Assembly: GCA_016584495.1 (NCBI GenBank)
Contig: WAID01000014.1
Location: 792,291 to 856,290 of the forward strand
Direction: 5' to 3'
From: Celoporthe dispersa
Lineage: Eukaryota; Ascomycota; Sordariomycetes; Diaporthales; Cryphonectriaceae
Length of the DNA: 64,000 nt
Numbering within the stretch: the stretch's first letter is position 1; each line of letters begins with the position of its first letter. The notes under the pieces are model-generated. The model searched no databases. It had not been told where the DNA came from and saw nothing but the letters and a program-made list of their open reading frames with translations. The translations under genes were made by a program, and so were the position numbers. Below are positions 24,729 through 36,851 of the stretch, one piece after another.

Positions 24729-27700
24729 ATGCAGGCTGTCCCCAGTGTAAGTAGAGTACCTTACCTCGGCCTGCGTTGTTGGAGCCAGGGCACGGTATAA
24801 GGGTGGAGGACGCCCTGCCGCAGGCTTGGGACGCACCCGCCCCGGCCCCTTCAATACCTAGCCTGTCCGTTTGCGCGAGAGAGTGCGATTTGTCTCCCTC
24901 GCCCTCCTCCATACCAAGCTCATGATCGGTTGACGGCACTTTCAACTCTCGGGGTCGAATCTCTGCTAATCTGAGGTTTCCCTGCTGCAACAGTTAGTTG
25001 GGACCGGCACAGTTGTTGCCGCTGCGTCTACTGGCCTTGTCTTTGGCCAGCCCTCCTCCGAACCGACACTCCCCGCCTCCTCCCAGCGACAGTCACGGCC
25101 ATCCTCCCCTGGTGCGAAAGGTGTTTACCGACTTTGGTTTCGACAGCTCGAGAGCCACTCCCACACCCCCAGTGTCGCGTCCGGGGACGAGCCCTGCGGT
25201 CAGCCTGTCACAATCTGGCGACGGGCATCCCGGCCCCACCCATGACCAGCAGCAGTACCACCCTGCAGCGCTCACCTCCCACCCGGTCAGCGGCAGCGGC
25301 CAGCCAGCACCGGCGGGCAAGCAGGTGACGCCACCAAAGGCACCAAGTCGGCGACAGTCGTACATCCGGTCAGCGGACGCCGCCGCCGCCGCCGCAGCAG
25401 CCCCGCCCCGAGTATCCACGAGAGCCCGGGACTCGTTTCAGTCCCACCACAGCAGCTCTTGGATAAGGCGCCTGTCCCTGCGGCCCGGCTCGCAGCAGCA
25501 GGACAGCCCCAGGTCGAGCCTCGGCCCGGACTCGTCCGTCTCCTTCTCCCAGGCCTCTGGCTCGGTCGTGCTCTCCCCACGGTCTCGCTGACGCCGACGG
25601 TACCGCCGAACAAGCTGATCAAGCGGTTTGTGTCCACCCATGAGAGCTTATTCACCCGGCGCCAGTCCAAGGGAGAGGCTCCAACCCTGCGGCGGCCTGC
25701 CACGAGCCACCAGCGGTCTGCCACGGTCCAGCAGCTGCCGGCGTCGCCAGATACGGACATGTCCTTCAACCCGATGTCGCTGGACCAGGTGTCACGACCC
25801 CGTGCCTCGACGACCGGACAGACCCACTCGCCCTTGAGGCTCCCGGAGCCCTCGAGCTGGACGTCCTTCTTTCACATGAGGAGGGTCAAGACGTCGTCCA
25901 GGCGTGCGAATGTGATCAGCCCCAGCGCCGAGAGCAGCGTTCTGGACTACCCTCTGCCCAAGATGAGGATCCGTGTCCGGCATGGCAGCTTTCCTCGCCC
26001 GTTCCTGATAAAACCGCAGTCCATATCAGATGAGACCTTTGAGGTGGCTATGGCGGAGTCAGAACTGGACCGGCCCTTCACCATAGACACATCGGCCCGT
26101 TCTGAGATGAGTGCTCGGGACTCCGATCAGGTGCTGTCGGAACAGTCCGACAGCACCCCGGCTCGGAGAGCTCGGCGGTCCCTCTCGACGCAGTTCAGGA
26201 AGGCCACAGCGGGCAGCCTGCGGAGGTCAAAGAGGAAGACGGACGAGAACAGCGCGACGAGGCGTTATGCATCCGACCCGACGTCGTCTTCGACGCCAGA
26301 CGCCGGGGCTGGTATCGACGAGCTCTTCACCCCGCCCAAGTCTGCACACCGGGCTGGCCAGAACATTGAGATTTCCCGGTCTCATGACCAGACGCGCGAC
26401 TGCTCGTCGCCCATACCCCCTCTCGCGGCTCTCCACCTTCCACATGGATATGTCTCGGATGGGCCCGTCTCCTCCGCCGTCTGCAGGTCTATTGACGTCC
26501 AGCCCCACCCAGTTTAGTCCGACCGCTGCGCCTTTTGGCGCCCCTGTCGCTGCACAGCAGGGCCGTGTCGAAAGAGGGCGCATCCACCCTTGCTGGCTCG
26601 GAGATGTCGGTGCCTGGACTGGCTTCTGGGGATGACGATACGGACTACAGGAGCGATGCGCTGTTTGATTCGTTCCGGACCACCGACACCAACAGGCTGA
26701 GGATGGTCGAGACACCTCTGGACACGATGTTCGACGAGTCTCTCCACGGTGCACCCGGCAACGTCAAGACGAAGAGGCTGTCCATCCAGGAGATCTTGGG
26801 CAATTCCTGGGATGGGAACACGCGGATCCTGGAGGAGGACGAAGGAGGCCCGACCCCGATGCGCGGGCTACGCGGGCTACGCGGGCTCCGCATCGCAGAC
26901 GATACCTACGATGCTGAGGACCGGGCTACCGAGATAGCCAAGTTCCAGCTCTCGATGGGTGATCGGAGCATGGGCAGGCTCTCGCTGGACACAACGGACG
27001 ATGACTACGACTGGGCTAGGGACGACGAGGAGGCTCTCAGCAACCCTCTCTCGCCGCCTGCGAGCTCTCTGAACCTCCGGAGGGCCCCAGCCTCCTCCCC
27101 TGCGGTCGGCGCTGTCCAGGATCAGCGACAAGAGCACCTCCGACGGATACACAGTCGCCAGCCCCAGCGAGCGGCCGAGGAGCAACCTGTTCGACTGGAG
27201 CGAGCCTTCCCAGGAGAAGAACGACGACGGGGCCTCCCGGCCCAGAACCGCTCACGGAAAGCAGGAGTCGGATGTCCGAGGGGACGGTCGTCGAACCGGA
27301 AAGGCTTTGCGCCCGCCCACATCCGCAGCCAGAGCGTACCAGTCGTCCATGATCCACCGGAGAACACCAAGAATGCCCCAAAGTTTGGCACCTGGGCCGT
27401 TGGTAACAAGAGCGCCAGTGAGGAGTGGGACGACGACTTCGACTTTGACGAGGCCAGCCACTCCGGGTCCAGCTCGAGGCCTGCCAAGGGTCTCCTCATG
27501 CGGGTGCCTGAGTCCATACAGGCGACGCAGCCGACTGTGAAGGCGCACTCTGGCCAGATCCGGGAGCTGTCGCTGCTCGTCAGCAGCCTCAAGCGGCTCT
27601 GTAGGCAGGGCCGTGAGCTGAACCTGACTGGCGGCCAGGCGGCGTCCCTGTGGAAGGAGGCGGAGAACATCATCTCCTGGCGTCGCCAGACGAGGAGGAG

Positions 27701-28387
27701 GCAGAGGAGACCGACACGGACCGAAGCTTTTCGGACTTCGACCCGGTGACGATCGACGAGCGCTTCCTCGATGAGGGGTTTGATGCTTCCACGCTGGACC
27801 GGTCGGAAGGGTCGACGGACAGCCTCGACCCGGACATCCCAAAGAATGCTGTGGTGAAGGAGAAGAAGGTGGCACGAAGACGGTCTGTCTTCTCCCAGAA
27901 GACGACATCTTCGGCAACAGCGCCTCCTTGAGCTGCCCGCCCCCGCCACGCGGCCGCACACGCCTCGGACCCTGAGCGCGTGAGGCAGTTCCACACACCT
28001 GACGGTACCGTCGTCTCGTCTGTCATCGCAGCCATGGAGCAACAGCGATCTCAGCCGAACCGGCCCCCAGAGTCGCCGCTGAGGCCGTCTACAGCCAAGC
28101 TCTTCTTCGACACCAACAGCCTCCAGGAGCTCGTGAAGCGGGCCAACTCCATCTTCCACACCCTGTCCGACATGGTGCGGCGGGAAGAGCTCCTCACGAT
28201 GAGCCCGCAGGCTACACCCAGGCATCGACGTGGCGGGAGCCCGGCGTTCACGCGAGTCTTCTCGGGCCCCGATGAAGGCTCTCCGCGCCACCTGGTCAAG
28301 AGCCAGAAGAGCCATTCACCGATGCCACGAGGCTCACTCGAAGCGAACGGCCTGAGCCAGCGAATGCAGATGATGACGGTGAGCTGA
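24729..28387 (+). CDS. Large Ser/Pro-rich protein of unknown function
   Basis: I do not recognise this protein. My model starts at ATG 24729 (MQAVPS), splices GTAAGT at 24747 to an acceptor at 24997 (branch-like GCTAAT upstream) and continues to TGA 28385-28387, giving roughly 1,100 residues. The N-terminal half is disordered and rich in Ser, Pro, Gln and Arg. Ordered-looking islands are KLIKRFVSTHESLFTRRQS, MRIRVRHGSFPRPFLI, RLSIQEILGNSWDG, the acidic tryptophan motif EEWDDDFDFDE after FGTWAVG (about 27385-27455), a helix HSGQIRELSLLVSSLKRLC ... LWKEAENII, and near the end KLFFDTNSLQELVKRANSI. The mix suggests a fungal scaffold or polarity/septation-type regulator, but that is a guess. At least seven frame slips in C/G runs occur (near 25577, 26415, 26541, 27095, 27310, 27670 and 27900-27975). 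Each change of frame carries on a sensible sequence. Confidence 0.7.
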
Positions 28388-30968
28388 GAGGCCGCCGGCA
28401 CTCAACACACATTTCATACCACAATAATGTTTGATTATCCGCCAGCCGGTGGAACGGATGGGCCCCTTCGTCGTTCACGCCAGCAACGACGTCGACCACC
28501 ACACAACTATGTATATGTACGAATACTTAAAAGCTAAATCGGTTGATTTTCCTGGTGCTTTCTCATCCACGGTTCATTTGCATAGCACAACAGGAATTGC
28601 GAGAGGAGAAAAAGAAAGAAAAACAAGACAAAGGGAAACAAAAAAAAAAAAAAAGGGCGTGACGGCCTGGGCTATGGAACATGGAGCTCTTCTCTGGCAC
28701 CGCGGCAGAAGATCTGCCTGGTCCCGCGCCTGGCGGGCCAGAATAGGCATGGTGATACCAGCAGGTCGGAGGGCAACGCACATTTTCTACTTGTCCAGAG
28801 GTGGAGGGGGTGGGGTTTTCTTAAATATACCAGGTTGACACCACAAGGGATGGACTGAAAGCCGGCAGAAACACGCACGGATAGCAAGCCCGCGAGGGAA
28901 TCGGACACTGGGATGGACGGACTGGTCTCTTAGGATACTGGCCAGTTTCGGCCGCGAGGGACCCAGGAATGGGGAGGGCAAAGCAAGCAAGCAAGCAGCA
29001 TCTGACCAGTGTATGCATTACGGAGCTCACATGGCTTTTGTATGGAATCTTGTTCTCATCAATCAGTGCTGGTAGTCCTTATAGTCTGTACAGGGCGGAA
29101 AGGGTGTTCTTGACGGCCTCCCTGACCCGCTCCGCCGTGATGCGCACGCACGCACGCGAGGAATAGACTTCTGACTACAAGTCTCGTTCCTCTAGCGCCC
29201 TCTTCAACGTGACATGCTCAACTAGTAGCGATAAGACGTCTATTTCGACTACTCCATAGTAGACATGTGTTTTTTGTTTTTTTTTTTTCCTTTTTCAAAA
29301 ATAAGAATAAGAATAAAAAACAACCCCCAAAAAGGGTAGCCCGTGGCGTAGTCTTTCTTGTCTCACCAGATCTCGAGGATTCACAAACAAGCGGCTGCCG
29401 TCGACAGCCGCAACGAGATGATGCAGGGGCAGACAAGACAAAAGAAGAAGATGGATGTGTGTGTGTGTGTGTGTGTCCAAAGATGACGGCGGCAGGATGG
29501 CCGCTGGTAGAGGCGCCAGCCTTTCGTCGGTCATGTCGCGCTCCATGGCGGCAGGGCCGGTGCTGTGCGGCGGTGGGTTGCCGCGCGCCAGTGTCAGGGG
29601 CGCGGTTGGACTTTGGCGCCAGCCTTTGGCGTTGTGCTTGAGGAAGGGGTGTGGGTGTGTGTGCGTATTATCATGTATGTGTGTGTATCTATACTTGCTA
29701 TCTTCTCTGTGACAAGCGCGAGAGCCTCGGGGAGGAGAGGGAGGGGGGCGCGATACTGGCGCTTCTCCCGTGGCACGACATGATTTGGTGGTGAGGGTAA
29801 GCGTTGTAGGAAGCAAGGAGGGGGACTATGGCGAACGGGAACTCCTCGGTGGCATCCGGGATCAGCGGGTGCTCCATGTCAATGTGGGCTGGGCTGGCTC
29901 GTTGTGCCCGTTGCATAAAAGTAATCTTGAGGACTGTGGGTTGGTCGAGCTGGGACGAGGTGGTGCGAGTTCTTCAGGCCTGGCAGTTGGTCTTGGGATC
30001 TGGCGCACACAGTATCGAGTCTTGAAGCCACCACCTGTCAAAGGTCGGGTTGGGGAAGGGAGTGCAGATGCAAGCCGTCGGCACCCATGGGCTTCACCTC
30101 GAGGGCTTCACCTAGAAGGTCTAACTTCCTGAAGGGCTCGTGGGTCGGATAAGAGTGTGTTCTCGCCAGGACAGAAGACGAGGTGAAGAGGAACGGGCGC
30201 CTGAAGGTTCATGAGATTGCCCTTCTTCTCTTTCTTGTTTCTTTTTCCGCTCACATGGTATGACATCTCATTGTGTTCATTTCTCTTCTCTGCCACAGAG
30301 CACTGGGGCCAGCCAATAAGCTGGTTTGGGTTTAGCCTATTCTGTCCTCTCGGCGGACACGCGGGGCGGGGCAGAGAGACAGCGGCCCTCCCTGCTTTCG
30401 CGGCTGCCCGCTAGCTAGCGTGGCACGGTGCTGAGGCGGGGGCGCTGATAGTGAGCGGTGAGGGCAAGCACAGCAGGCGGGCTCTAATCTCGAGGGGGTT
30501 GAGGCAGAGCTACCCGCTTTTCCTCACCACCAGCCAAGGCAGAGGGCAGAAGCAGCTGGCTGATTGGCTGCAGCTGCACGGCCCTTTCCCCAAATCAAAA
30601 ATCAACAAACCAGAGCCCGCGCAGCAACCTGGGCCCCAAACCCAACACAGGCAGCACCCTGATTTCTCCCCTCTCGCGCCCTCACTAACCGGTCACCACT
30701 GTAGCGGTGGTAGTACTGTGGTAGTGGTAGTAGCGCTGCTTTTGGCTGGGCGACCACAACCAAAACATCCCTTTCACGCTTGTCCCCCTCTGGCTGCAGC
30801 TCCTTGTCTCTCGCCCTCGATCCCAAACTCCGCCATCCCAACCCAACCCAAACCACACACACACACACACACACACATACCAGCAACCTTGCTGTCGTCT
30901 CGCGTCCTGCCTCTCTGATATCGCCTTGCCTCTTCATTCCTCTCCCTCGACACCAGACCATCGTCAAG
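28388..30968. other. 2.6-kb intergenic region upstream of beta-tubulin
   Basis: No gene is supported. It has an A-rich tract at 28639-28655, a T-rich run at about 29271-29290, TG microsatellites at 29455-29476 and 29649-29690, and a CA repeat at 30858-30879, close to the beta-tubulin start. The last 400 bases are C/A/T-rich, as in many highly expressed fungal promoters and leaders. Confidence 0.5.
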
Positions 30969-33016
30969 ATGCGTGAGATTGTAAGTTTGACCCTCCTCGT
31001 CGGCCCTCTCCCACCCCCAAAAATCCTGCCCCCCAACGGACCTGAGACGCGTCCGCTGGTGCTGGGCCGCTATGCTCACCTCCTCTCACCTTTTTCTTCC
31101 GCATCGCCCGGCCCTGCCCCTGAGTCTCGACCCGCTATCGCGACCTGCCTCACCTCTGGGCCTCGATAACCTCATATCCAGACCCGGATACAATATCAGA
31201 AGGACGCGTCTAGATGACTAACGTGGTGCTTTTCTCTGTCTATAGGTTCACCTCCAGACCGGCCAATGCGTAAGTCGTGCCCCCTCGTCAACACGGCAGC
31301 CTGCTCGCCGTGCCGCTGCTATCCTGCTGCCTAGGAGGGGTGGGAAAGAAAGAAAAGAAAAAGAAAAACAACCAGGCTGACACGTTACCCAGGGTAACCA
31401 AATCGGTGCCGCCTTCTGGTGCGTATTTTCGACACGATACGACAAGATGTCGACCTCGTGCAGCAGACTTCGATGCTGACCTCGACCCGCAGGCAAACCA
31501 TCTCCGGCGAGCACGGCCTCGACAGCAATGGCGTGTATGTACAGTACCCTACACGGCTGCTCAGGCCGGGACAGACGCGCCCCTGGCTTTCCTGCTGACC
31601 ACCGCACAGCTACAACGGCACCTCCGAGCTCCAGCTCGAGCGCATGAACGTCTACTTCAACGAGGTATGTCTTATCGGGCGACCAGGCTCGGGCACCATC
31701 TTGCCTGTTTCCCCCAAATCTCGACCTCTAGCATGACCGGGCCTCCCCTTCTGACGCGCTTCTCGTCCAGGCCTCCGGCAACAAGTATGTCCCCGCGCCG
31801 TCCTCGTCGATCTCGAGCCCGGTACCATGGATGCCGTCCGCGCCGGCCCCTTTGGTCAGCTGTTCCGTCCCGACAACTTCGTCTTTGGCCAGTCCGGTGC
31901 CGGCAACAACTGGGCCAAGGGTCACTACACCGAGGGTGCTGAGCTGGTCGACCAGGTCCTGGACGTCGTCCGTCGTGAGGCCGAGGGCTGCGACTGCCTC
32001 CAGGGCTTCCAGATCACCCACTCCCTGGGTGGCGGCACTGGTGCTGGTATGGGAACTCTGCTCATCTCCAAGATCCGCGAGGAGTTCCCCGACCGCATGA
32101 TGGCCACCTTCTCCGTCGTGCCCTCCCCAAGGTCTCCGACACCGTCGTCGAGCCCTACAACGCCACGCTCTCCGTCCACCAGCTCGTCGAGAACTCGGAC
32201 GAGACCTTCTGCATCGACAACGAGGCCCTGTACGACATCTGCATGCGCACCCTCAAGCTGTCCAACCCTCCTACGGCGATCTCAACTACCTCGTGTCGGC
32301 CGTTATGTCCGGCGTCACCGTCTCCCTGCGCTTCCCCGGCCAGCTGAACTCTGACCTGCGCAAGCTGGCTGTCAACATGGTCCCCTTCCCCGTCTTCACT
32401 TCTTCATGGTCGGCTTCGCCCCTGACCAGCCGCGGCGCCCACTCCTTCCGCGCCCTCACCGTTCCCGAGTTGACCCAGCAGATGTTCGACCCCAAGAACA
32501 TGATGGCTGCCTCTGACTTCCGCAACGGTCGCTACCTGACATGCTCTGCCATCTTGTAAGTCCACCTCCTCACGGATCTCCGAGGTCTCGGGCTTGTGTG
32601 CTAACCAAACCCCCCAAATCAGCCGTGGCAAGGTCTCTATGAAGGAGGTCGAGGACCAGATGCGCAACGTCCAGAGCAAGAACTCATCGTACTTCGTCGA
32701 GTGGATCCCCAACAATGTCCAGACCGCCCTCTGCTCGATCCCCCAAGGGCCTCAAGATGTCCTCCACCTTTGTCGGCAACTCCACCGCCATCCAGGAGCT
32801 CTTCAAGCGTGTTGGCGAGCAGTTCACCGCCATGTTCCGTCGCAAGGCTTTCTTGCATTGGTACACTGGTGAGGGTATGGACGAGATGGAGTTCACTGAG
32901 GCTGAGTCCAACATGAACGATCTCGTCTCGGAGTACCAGCAGTACCAGGATGCTGGTATTGACGAGGAGGAATACGAGGAGGGGAGATGCCCATCGAGGA
33001 GGAGGAGGAGGCTTGA
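30969..33016 (+). CDS. tub2: Beta-tubulin
   Basis: Beta subunit of the tubulin dimer and target of benzimidazole fungicides. Seven exons fit exactly: 30969-30980 (MREI), 31246-31269 (VHLQTGQC), 31393-31418, 31493-31534, 31610-31664, 31771-32555 and 32623-33016. All introns have GT..AG ends, and the first has GACTAAC as branch site. Hallmarks are [17 protein letters not shown], the GTP-binding GGGTGAGMG, and an acidic tail ending EEEEA at TGA 33014-33016. Benzimidazole-resistance positions are the sensitive type: Phe167 (32109-32111), Glu198 (32201-32203) and Phe200 (32207-32209). Frame slips lie in C/G runs near 31796, 32126, 32267, 32391, 32420 (two bases), 32741 and 32983. With C/G added, every one restores canonical tubulin sequence (for example [17 protein letters not shown] and [13 protein letters not shown]). 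They cannot be real in a functional gene. Confidence 0.97.
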
Positions 33017-34782
33017 ATTATCGTCTGATGCGGCGCGGTGCTGCTACCCGAGCGCGCAATGATCCAGGACCCCTGGTGAGGAGTCCCTAATCAACATCAT
33101 TGTACGTCGTTTGTGGTACTTTACATTCTCAACCTGTCACTATTGCGTGTCTCCACCCCTGTCTCCTGCGTGTGCGTGGATAGATAATCGATTCGAAGGA
33201 TTCTGGTAATCGATTGACCAATCGTCTAAAAAAGAGCAAAAGGGCAACATTGAATTCACAATATACCTCTTGTAGTTGACCCTTCCACACGGGCTGAAAA
33301 TTCGAGCAAATTTCTGTTGTGAGTATGCAAATACTGCCCAGCCGGCAGTGATATCTTTACCTAGCAGGTCAGGGCCAGTTACTCAAAGCCCAACCCGCGC
33401 CTCGCCTATCCTCAAGTTGACCTGGCGGTGATTTGCCCCCATAGCCTACCCCATGTGCATACATTTCCTTGTATCTCACACTGGTTACGTCGTCAAGTCG
33501 TATACCGGGTCCTACGGTATAGTGCCTGCCCTTCGCGGTCGTCGGGACTCTGGGCTATTCTGAACAAGACATGCGGGGCATCGAGGGTTTAGTTCTGTGT
33601 CCTGGTCTTTGTGCGCCCGCAGGGCATATAGCAAGCGCTGAGTCTGCAAGAAGGGGGTTGAGGGGTTGCAGAGAAATCTTGTCTTTTCGGTCCATTATAT
33701 TCGGATCTTTTCTGCCCTGCCTGGGCTGAGTTTTAGGCTGTACGAGCTTGTTGCTGTGGTCTTTATCAACATAGGCTTTGTGTCTTGGGGCTTAGTATTT
33801 TTAGTTCGTGCCTGAGGACCATGGTCGTGTATCTCAGAGGATGTTGTTAGGTGCCATGGTGGTGTCCTTGAGACAATGAAGGGACTTTGTGCTTTTCACT
33901 AGGAAAGAGGAGAGAAGTCATGTACCCTTTGGGTCCCGTATGCTCGTTCCTCCCCTTATTCTTTAGTGATGGTGCTTAGCAGTCCTTTCAAGGATTCTGT
34001 AGGGATTGTTGGGTAGAGAGAGTCAGTCTATGTTATTAGTGACACAATATACTTGGATGATCAAATAGGTATAGGTGTGTTGTCTATCATTCTAATTCGC
34101 CGATAGAAAAAAACAGAGTCTTCATGACTACTCGAGGGTCCTACTCTGAGTTGGATCACCTGGGCTCTCCAGCCCTGAGCTCCTCCAGGAGGGCTTGGTC
34201 TGAGCAGTGTCGAGATAATGATACCTCAACATCTGCCTGTCGCTGTGGACGAGACTGTTCAAGAGCTTTTGTTCTCTAGCGAGGGTGTGGTATTATAGCT
34301 CATGAGATTACTCCGTGGATCAAGTTCTGTGTATAATCTTGTGTGGCTGATCTCAATGTTGCTAAAATTGACTGCCTCAATCCCATTCATGCCGATCATG
34401 TCACCTTTTGTGCGGCTGTGTCCCAGGTATTATATAATCACGATCGATCCGCTTTCCCTTCATCTTGAATTTCAGATGGCTGAATTACTATTTTATCTTC
34501 AGGACACGCCTTCAGCCTTTTCGACCCAGGCTCTACATCATCCGAACCAGAGGGCTCAGGTATCTGAGCCCGCCTGTGGTAGAGACACTGGCTATTGATT
34601 GCCAGAGGAACACCGGATGAACCTGCTGCTGGCCCTCAAGCTGGAATTCATAGGATCTATAAACCTCTGGATGTCTGGGGATTGCCCAAGCCCTCCTTGG
34701 TCTCTTCCAGCGATGACCGAGGGCCTCAACACAAGAGAGGAGGTCTCTCTTCTTCCATCATTTTCTACAAGAAGCAGATTTT

Positions 34783-34803
34783 AAAAAAAAAAAAAAAAAA
34801 AAA
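34783..34803. repeat. 21-base A run
   Basis: Uninterrupted A run. I looked for a retroposed body upstream and target-site duplications and could not identify either. Confidence 0.85.
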
Positions 34804-36111
34804 CAAGCCTGGCTGGAGTCAACACCTGCTCACGCCGTGATGGACGAGCGGGGACGGCGCAGCCACAATCAAGCTGGCGGGTGTGCCGACGGTGTCCGCA
34901 GGAGAGGCAGTAGGGAGCCAAGAAAAGTTGAACGAGAAGCCTGGTCGAGGACGTTCTCTATCGGGTGTCTCTATGCGAGCGCTTATTTCTCCCTTCAATG
35001 TTACGACTGTGACTGTGGCTGGGATCTTTACAGCGTCCCAACGGCGTTTGTATTCTATGGAGCCAGCCTGACGACAGATGTAGAATTTACCATTTTTAGA
35101 AAGAAGAAGAAGAAAGCTCAGATCATGCTGTGACGGCGTTGAAAAGTTGAGGAATGTGAATCTGTGGAGAAAGGTCACGGTGACATTGAACGGACCATGC
35201 CGGGCAGAAGCTATGCTTATAAGCGCTGGCTGGCAAGCTGTAGGTATAAAAGGACGGGGTAGTTGCCATACTAAGTACGATCAGCCCCGGGGGCCGACGT
35301 ATGCGATCTTGAAGGGGCCCTGCAGTATGCATGGTGATATGTAAAGTACGATCCACACATGCATGCCCATAAGCGACTGCAACAGGGTGATGATCCACCT
35401 TGGTAAGTAAAGAAAGAAATCCCCGGTGATCCGGTGTCCTGCTGATAGATCACAGTACCGAAACAAGAAGAACTATTGTGTCCTTGGGCCCCGTTGAGCG
35501 GCCGACGCCAAGGAAGAGCGTACATGGACGGAGAGGCCGATTAGATGTTCAACGCCCATTGACTGACTGAATGGTCACTCATTACTTGGGGGCGGTGAGC
35601 GAGCATTCATACCTAGAATCGATTCTCGTTATGATCAGCAGAGATCTAGGCGGTTCCGGGGAACAGAATCCTGAGGCCAGCCAACAGGTCGGCGCCAGCG
35701 GTCGGTGGGCCCCGAGTTCCTTTGAATGGTTCCTCTCGGATCTGGGCGTGGCGCTTTGTTGGACAGATGAGCCCTTTTCCTTCAAGGTCGTGGGCCTCCA
35801 CTGACGGCGTGCGTACTTTGTGAATGGAGGTGTGATTGGGGAGGGGGCTGCGCGGGGTGCCGTGTTGTTGATGGCCTCGACCCGACCCAGCTCCTTACTG
35901 CCCTGCTGCACAGAAGGTCCCGGTATGTCATGAGATCATTGAGGCAGCCTGAGCACGTGCTCAATCATAAGAGTCGAAACATGCTGCGGGTGGCATGCAT
36001 GGCTGGGAAAGGATCCCAAGAGGCGGGCGTACGTACTATACACTAACGAGAAAGAGTGAGGAGAGAGGTTGTTGGTGTGGAGACAGAACTCTTAGGGGGA
36101 GGCGGCTGCCA

Positions 36112-36217
36112 GGCACAGGCACAAGACAGGGCCCCATAGGCCACTGAGCCCCCAGGCCACTAGGCCCCTGCCCCCATACCCTGTGGCCCTGCCCTGTGGC
36201 CCTGTACTGTGGTCGCT
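36112..36217. repeat. Imperfect minisatellite of CCCTGTGG / GGCCACT units
   Basis: Repeated short blocks: CAGGCACAGGCACA, then AGGCCACTGAGCCCC / AGGCCACTAGGCCCC, then two copies of CCCTGTGGCCCTG. The complementary nature of GGCCACT-like and CTGTGGCC-like blocks would allow foldback. Confidence 0.7.
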
Positions 36218-36851
36218 ATAGTGCTAAGGTAACAGGCGCATCGTACCTGGACTTTTGGATGACACCCCACCCCACGCAACGGGAACCCTATCGCATGGAG
36301 TCAATCCTCCATGCTTTCAGTTCCCATCATACTTAGTTAAGTTACTACTTGTCTGCACAGCCCACCACCTCTTCTCCGGGGACCTCATCTCCTCGTCTGA
36401 TTACTACTACCAACATACACTCCACCACTTAGATCGTGCTTGCGCTCTGACTGAGCCACCCGCGTCCCCCGCCGCTAGATCATCCATCTCAGGCGTGATC
36501 CGCGTACGGAGTGAGCAGTCAGTCCTGAGGATACATTCCATCGTGAAGACGGGCTCCTGTCCAAGACCCCGGCAGTCCGGCTTCATCGTCGAGAGCACCA
36601 CGCGCGGCCAAGGAAGGACCTTGCTTGATAGCCTGGAGGCCCGCTTTCCCAGCATCGCAGGCCTGCGTCGCGCACTTCTTCTGGCAGAGCAGATCCTCAG
36701 CAGCAGGCGGCCCGTTAGGACGGCCCACTCCTCAAAAAGAAACAGGCCGTCCGATTGTCTATCCTCGTCGCTACTCTGGCCTCCGCCCGCCCGCGCAGCA
36801 GAGACCACCCACAGCCCTGACTCACCTTTTCCGCATCCCAGCCTAGCCTTC

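Larger units (their letters stand above)
33017..36851. other. 3.8-kb intergenic region
   Basis: No gene is supported. The first 1.6 kb downstream of beta-tubulin is comparatively A/T-rich and includes short direct repeats (ATCGATTCGAAGG / AATCGATTGACC around 33186-33220). A 21-base A run (34783-34803) and a CCCTGTGG-type minisatellite (36112-36217) follow. The last few hundred bases should contain the promoter of the deaminase-family gene. Confidence 0.5.

Noticed and set aside
24729..28387. Assignment as Byr4/Bfa1 septation GAP
   Set aside because: The acidic WDDD motif is suggestive, but the C-terminal region typical of that family is not visible, so I leave it unnamed.
30969..33016. Beta-tubulin as a pseudogene because of many frame slips
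   Set aside because: All splice sites, active residues and the acidic tail are conserved, and slips occur only in C/G runs, as in unrelated neighbouring genes. Sequencing error explains this better.
34700..34803. A-run as the tail of a SINE/LINE insertion
   Set aside because: No promoter boxes, reverse-transcriptase coding or target-site duplication could be found.
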